A stretch of 61,589 nucleotides of DNA from Podochytrium sp. JEL0797 (Eukaryota; Chytridiomycota; Chytridiomycetes; Chytridiales; Chytriomycetaceae). The notes under the pieces were generated by a model. The model did not search any database and had not been told where the DNA came from. It saw only the letters and a program-made list of their open reading frames with translations. The position numbers were made by a program, and so were the translations under genes. Shown here piece after piece: positions 57,449-61,589 of this stretch; positions within the stretch are counted from its first letter, which is position 1; every line of letters begins with the position of its first letter. The DNA is taken from positions 1 to 61,589 of the forward strand of contig JADGJG010000044.1 of assembly GCA_027596195.1 (NCBI GenBank), written 5' to 3'.

Positions 57449-58783
57449 ATGCACTTGACGGATGAAGCGCACCAACTCCTTGTGGCCACTGTGCAGCACT
57501 ACATCTCGTTGCAGACCAACGCTATACCCGACTGGCAGACAGGCGACGACCTCGGTCTCCCTGTTCACTTTTGCGTTTCTGGCGATGAAGAAGCGACTTT
57601 GCACTTTGGACTGGCGACACTCGCGGCGCACTTTTGCGCTTCTGTGTTTGGGCGTGTACCTTTGCTGAATGCGGCGTTTGCGGCAACGACGGTCGCGGCG
57701 CGCGTTGGCGCCATTTCAAGTGATTACGTCTCTGCGCCGTTTGTCGCCGTCGTCGCCAATTCACTTTGTGATTACGTCGCTGTCGAAGCCGCCGCCTTTC
57801 CACAAACCATCGTCGTCGCGACACAAACCATCGAAAGAGGCCGCGTCCTCGCCCTTCTCAATGGCACAATCCACTGCGAGAAAACTCTCGCCAATGACCA
57901 CACAAGAGACCGCTTCAAAAGAGACAGACGCATCTTCCACATCGCGTCTCTGCTGGGAAAACACCGCACACACAACCCGCTGTCCCGCTTTGACAAAACG
58001 ACCGATTTCTGCATCGAAGTGCCTGAACACTCCTGGATCGCCGAAATCAACGACACCTGCCAAATCAAACACATCAACAACCTCTACTTCCGCGACCCGC
58101 TCCACAAAAGGCCCAACATTGAACGCCTCGAAATCAAATGCCTCGGATTCCCCTTCGTCTTTCTCGTCGCGTCCACGGACATTCAAGAGGGCGACGAACT
58201 GCTCATGAATTATACCACCGAAGAGTGGAATGCTCAAAACAAATGCCGCAACGACTACATCATTGCCCACGATTTCTTCCACCCGCTCGAGCCGCGTATG
58301 ATTCCCGCCCTCGACAAATTGCTTCGAGACGCTCCTCCCTTACGACTCGACCCCACTGCTCTCTCTACACGCCTCGACAAGACCCTCACTGGAAAACCGG
58401 GCGTCAAAATGGGCAGGCATCTCATGCATCACGAAGCCGAGGGGCTCAAGGAGTTGAACGAATTTTGCGATATCGTCTTGGAAGTGGTGGCGAGACAGTC
58501 GACCGCGTTCGTCCACCCATTAATGTGTCACCCGTCTGTCGAGCATGCCAAGGTTCGAGAAAACATTTGGATCGGTTCCGTGGTGCACCAAGACGATGAC
58601 AGTGAAAGCAACTTTGGCATGGACGCACTCGACATTTCAGACAAAGATTCAATGGATTGGATGTCTGTGAAACGGGATGAACCCGTTGCAGAAGCAGCAG
58701 CACCCGCAGTTGTGCCGACGAAACGAGCAGCTTCGCAGACTCAACAGATGTTTCTTCCCCGGGGACTTGTGAAACCGAGTTGA
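57449..58783 (+). CDS. Diverged SET-domain protein, tandem copy 2
   Basis: A 444-residue intronless gene paralogous to the one at 55876. Shared blocks: EAHQLLVATVQHYISL-like N-terminus, IVVATQTIERGRVLALLNG, FDKTTDFCIEVPEHSWIAEI, RLEIKCLGFPFVFLVASTDI-QEGDELLMNYTTEEW. In this copy the motif reads Glu-Leu-Leu-Met-Asn-Tyr-Thr where SET enzymes have L-x-x-D-Y-G, so the SAM-binding end is altered. It lacks the first copy's Pro-rich insert and ends LFLPRGLVKPS-like after an Ala-rich linker. The near-adjacent tandem arrangement and similar length point to local duplication followed by strong divergence. Confidence 0.7.
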   Translation: MHLTDEAHQLLVATVQHYISLQTNAIPDWQTGDDLGLPVHFCVSGDEEATLHFGLATLAAHFCASVFGRVPLLNAAFAATTVAARVGAISSDYVSAPFVAVVANSLCDYVAVEAAAFPQTIVVATQTIERGRVLALLNGTIHCEKTLANDHTRDRFKRDRRIFHIASLLGKHRTHNPLSRFDKTTDFCIEVPEHSWIAEINDTCQIKHINNLYFRDPLHKRPNIERLEIKCLGFPFVFLVASTDIQEGDELLMNYTTEEWNAQNKCRNDYIIAHDFFHPLEPRMIPALDKLLRDAPPLRLDPTALSTRLDKTLTGKPGVKMGRHLMHHEAEGLKELNEFCDIVLEVVARQSTAFVHPLMCHPSVEHAKVRENIWIGSVVHQDDDSESNFGMDALDISDKDSMDWMSVKRDEPVAEAAAPAVVPTKRAASQTQQMFLPRGLVKPS

Positions 58784-59086
58784 GTATAAAAAAAATCAAT
58801 TCTTTTGCGCCCGCTCTTAGCACACCCCCTTATTTATTTTATTTTGACCAGAATTGATGCGGTCTCATCAAGGCTGGAATGCAAAACCTATTCGTTTCTT
58901 ATCGGACGCGAAGGAGGAGACAAAGAGGTGATGAGTGATGTTGAGGGAGGCTGGCTGATCTTCCTTCCTGGTTCTATACCCTGCACAAAAAAACTGAATT
59001 TCCAATGTATTTGGAGATTAAATTCCCAATCACGTGCGACCCCCCTATTTCGACCCCCAAACAAACCAAAAAACCTCATTGATCCG
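58784..59086. other. Intergenic, 303 bp
   Basis: The long frame of the next gene is open through here from 58805, but this part lacks typical coding composition, so I take it as 5' untranslated sequence. Confidence 0.4.
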
Positions 59087-60703
59087 ATGACCTCATACTA
59101 CTCCATCGACCTCCGCTACGCCAACCCACAATGCCTCTCCACCGACACCGCCGTCCTCGTCTACAACCCCTCCCCAACCTGCACCCCCAACACTTCCTGC
59201 ACCACCGATCAATACGGCATCCACAACACTGCTTGCACACCTTCCTCGACCAACCTTACTGCATATACGTCGCAATCTATGAGTACCCCCAACACCCGCA
59301 TCGCAGCCGTCTCGTTTTACTCGGACGCGGGGTGTACGCTGTTTGATCATGTTACGCATTATAAGATTGGGGCGTGTGTGGATAGTTATTATATCAACCC
59401 TGTGGTTGGGTCTACTGATTCGTTTTCCGCGTATCGGTTGAGTGTGGTGGGTGGGCAGGTTGTCAACACGCGGTTTACGGATTCGAAGTGTGGCGTGCAG
59501 AATGATGAATGGAATTATGGACCGACAAGTGGAGAGTGTGTGAGGGGTCCGGATTCGGGGTTTGTTTCAATTTCTGTGTTTGCGACGAGTGGTGGTGGTG
59601 GGGGTGTTTTGGCTTCGAGTGGGAATGGTGTGGTGGTGAGTCCGTCTCTGGGGGTTGTTACGGGGAGTAGCGGGGTGGTTGGTGGTGGTGGTGGTGGGGA
59701 TTCCGGGGATACCACGCGTGGTGGTGGTGGCGGTGGTGGATCCAATACGGGTGTTATTGTGGGTTGTGTCTTGGCAGTGTTGGTGCTAGCCGTCGTTGCC
59801 GTGGTATTTTGGTTCCGCAAACGAGGAGGCGGGAAGCAACGCAATCGTGTGTCATTTGTTCCACACGTGGATTGGACGACTCGCGGTGTAGAGGATTCCG
59901 CGACGCGGCGGGATTATTTCGTGGATATGGAGATTCCAAATCCAGGGCTGGGGTTGGAGTTGGTGAGGAGCGAGACGGAGGCGACGGGGGTGGAGGTTGA
60001 GCATTGCGTTGGGGTGGATGGAGTCACTGGGGGAGAAACGGGAGCGGGGGTGAGGGAGGAGGTGGGTGGAGTTGGGAAATTGGAATCCACTGCGTTGGGT
60101 GTGGTTGAGAATCAATTGTTTGTTGGGGTGGAGGAAGCGGTGGCGGTGGGATTGGTGGTGGCAGAATCTGAATCGTTTGTCGGTGGGTCGCTCATGAAGA
60201 AGGGGGTCAAGAAAGGGCCGGAGGAGGAATCGCATTCTGATGCTGAATCGCCCGAAGGTTTGGTGACCCCTTCTCCTGCGAGTGTTGTTGGCAACATGGA
60301 TGAAATGATTTCAATGCTGCATGATCTCAAGGTGGATGTGAATCCTATATCGTGGACGATTGCGGAATCCGTCAAATGGGTGTTGAGGAATGGAGGAGAT
60401 GCCGTGACGGAAGGGTTGATGAAGGGTGAGTAAAAACGAGATTCATAACCTAACCAAATTTCACTTTCTAACATTTATGTGTTAGACCACGAAATTGATG
60501 GACAAGTCCTCATGACACTTGCTCCCGACGTGTTAATGGACGTACTGGAGATTCGCGTGATTGGGAGGCGAGTCAAGTTTTCGAATGGAGTGGACGCGTT
60601 GAAAGCGCTGGCGTTGCAGCAGCAGCAGCAGTTACCAAGCAATGACACAGTGGCAGTGGAAGGAGGAACCTTGACGTTGCCTCCAGCATATGGCGAGATT
60701 TGA
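59087..60703 (+). CDS. Single-pass membrane protein with cytoplasmic SAM domain
   Basis: Two exons, 59087-60425 and 60486-60703, give 518 residues. The first ~165 residues form a Cys- and Tyr-rich domain with at least eight Cys (LRYANPQCLS; PTCTPNTSCTTD; YSDAGCTLF; GACVDSYY; DSKCGVQND; GECVRGPD), probably extracellular and disulphide-bonded, although no signal peptide is obvious. A Gly/Ser-rich stalk with several poly-Gly runs leads to one membrane helix at about 222-245 (VIVGCVLAVLVLAVVAVVFWF) and a basic stop (RKRGGGKQR). A disordered tail ends in a SAM domain at about 423-500 (WTIAESVKWVL; HEIDGQVLMTLAPDVLMDVL; IRVIGRRVKF), completed by the second exon. This looks like an orphan surface receptor; ligand unknown. 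Start chosen as MTSYYSIDLRYAN. Confidence 0.72.
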
Positions 60704-61053
60704 ATCATTTTCTTCCTTTTTTTTATTTACATTATATCCAAGGAATGGGGAAAGAAAGGGTAGCGTCGCTTGCAGAACCCCCCCTCGAAACCATCTCGCA
60801 TTTCCTTTTTGGCACAAAAACTACAATAACTACATCACAAATATATCAGTATCCAAAAAAAAAGTGTTGGTGGTGTTCTCAGCGCACTCGAGGCCCCTTG
60901 ACCGACGAGACCGTGCTCACCGTATTCAGGCCGAGAACCCAAACGCACATTCATATCCTCATTCGATCGCATCACGGACACTCTCTTCCACTCGCCTCCC
61001 CCCTCATCCTAACCATTCTGACAGATAGCTGACCATTTGTTGTTACAGAAAAC
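60704..61053. other. Intergenic or 5' part of an incomplete gene
   Basis: 350 bp with overlapping Ser/His/Pro-rich open frames but no recognisable domain. A TTGTTACAG at about 61041-61049 could be a splice acceptor leading into the next open frame. Confidence 0.3.
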
Positions 61054-61434
61054 ATGGATGAACCCATAATTCCTCAGCGCTTGCCACCAAGATCCCCACC
61101 ACCACTACCACCGCCATTCACCCCACCTCAGCCACACCATTCTCCACCTCGTCAATGCATCATCAACTCAGCCCTCACACCACCACGTTTCACCCCGCCG
61201 TCCAATCACGTCCGACACGCCAAAGCATGCTTACGGCCAGAATATGAACAAGGCCCATTGACCGACGGGCACTTTCCTCTTTGTCCCAAAGAAACCGCGT
61301 CTCCGGACTCCCAAGTTCAAGTCTTTTGCCTGGATCTTGAATCACGTCAACAGCCGCGAGGCACAAGGCAAGCAAATCAAAGAGAAGGGAACGGGGGAGT
61401 GTCAACCAAGGGTCGCGTCCATTCGACAAAATGA
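61054..61434 (+). CDS. Proline-rich open frame, uncertain
   Basis: A 126-codon frame starting MDEPIIPQRLPPRSPPP, Pro/His-rich in the first 60 residues, then LRPEYEQGPLTDGHFPLCP and a basic end. An acceptor-like TTGTTACAG just precedes the ATG, so it may be an internal exon. A similar GPLTDE stretch is encoded 360 bp upstream. It could equally be chance; no family recognised. The last 155 bp hold poly-C runs only. Confidence 0.25.
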   Translation: MDEPIIPQRLPPRSPPPLPPPFTPPQPHHSPPRQCIINSALTPPRFTPPSNHVRHAKACLRPEYEQGPLTDGHFPLCPKETASPDSQVQVFCLDLESRQQPRGTRQANQREGNGGVSTKGRVHSTK

Positions 61435-61589
61435 TCACATCCCCCCTGGTATTTGAAAAACAACTTTCCCCCCGAACTTTTCCCCCCCTTCCACCCCCAC
61501 CTACTGCTACCACCCTTCAGCAAAGAATCACTTGCTCCTTGGCCTCTCTTTTTACAAAGCGAGGAGTAGGGGGGGTTCAAGCGAGGGCA

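Noticed and set aside
58805..59086. Upstream extension of the TM-SAM gene to 58805
   Set aside because: The added residues are not signal-peptide-like and interrupt the otherwise Cys/Tyr-rich domain start; taken as 5' untranslated sequence.
1..61589. Window-wide search for tRNA, rRNA or transposase genes
   Set aside because: No T-loop-like GGTTCGANTCC with a matching acceptor stem, no rRNA-like blocks, and no DDE, reverse transcriptase or terminal inverted repeats were noticed by eye.

Overview
The window looks like nuclear DNA of a zoosporic fungus, most likely a chytrid. Genes are densely packed on both strands. They are split by many short GT-AG introns (mostly about 45-80 nt) with good branch-point-like CTAAC/CTAAT motifs. 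The conserved genes are ordinary fungal or opisthokont housekeeping genes, and one of them (28365-34515, minus) encodes an RPGRIP1L/NPHP8-type ciliary transition-zone protein. Flagellated fungi keep such a gene; Dikarya do not. No tRNA, rRNA, CRISPR array or intact transposon was recognised. All exon joins were made by eye from splice sites and reading frame; nearly all close in phase.

Layout. 1-5.1 kb: an unrecognised minus-strand gene with a likely 1-nt frameshift at its 3' end, then a single-pass membrane protein. 6.6-14.5 kb: VPS11 (HOPS/CORVET tethering core) and CLU1 (mitochondrial clustering). 14.8-18.4 kb: an intact HerA/FtsK-like P-loop ATPase followed by a decayed BTB-TLDc gene. 18.9-27.5 kb: tubulin cofactor B, an unrecognised Cys-containing gene, UMP1, GPN2, MIC10, SFT2 and a forkhead transcription factor. 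28.4-37.1 kb: RPGRIP1L, a tiny COP9 signalosome subunit 9 gene head to head with it, and a TPR/F-box/LRR protein of the Pof3/Dia2 type.

37.8-43.8 kb: a protein with an N-terminal C2-like domain and a HET-like domain, then a broken second copy of the HerA-like ATPase with a repeat-rich upstream region, and a small ORF reminiscent of Nup42. 44.2-51.7 kb: a CBS-PB1 membrane protein, the SNARE BET1, a small membrane protein of possible Apq12 type, and the exoribonuclease DIS3L2. 53.0-60.7 kb: an MFS transporter, two tandem diverged SET-domain genes, and a receptor-like single-pass protein with a cytoplasmic SAM domain. The last 0.9 kb holds only a proline-rich open frame.

Functionally this is mostly ordinary core genome: membrane traffic (VPS11, SFT2, BET1), protein turnover (UMP1, CSN9, F-box protein), mitochondria (CLU1, MIC10), tubulin and cilium (TBCB, RPGRIP1L) and RNA decay (DIS3L2). 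The unusual material is the duplicated HerA-like ATPase (one copy intact, one with a nonsense codon, a 23-nt deletion and a decayed intron), the wrecked BTB-TLDc gene, the C2-HET fusion, the tandem SET pair and the two orphan receptor-like proteins. I did not find a clearly new multi-gene system; the ATPase/pseudogene pair and the C2-HET protein are the best leads.
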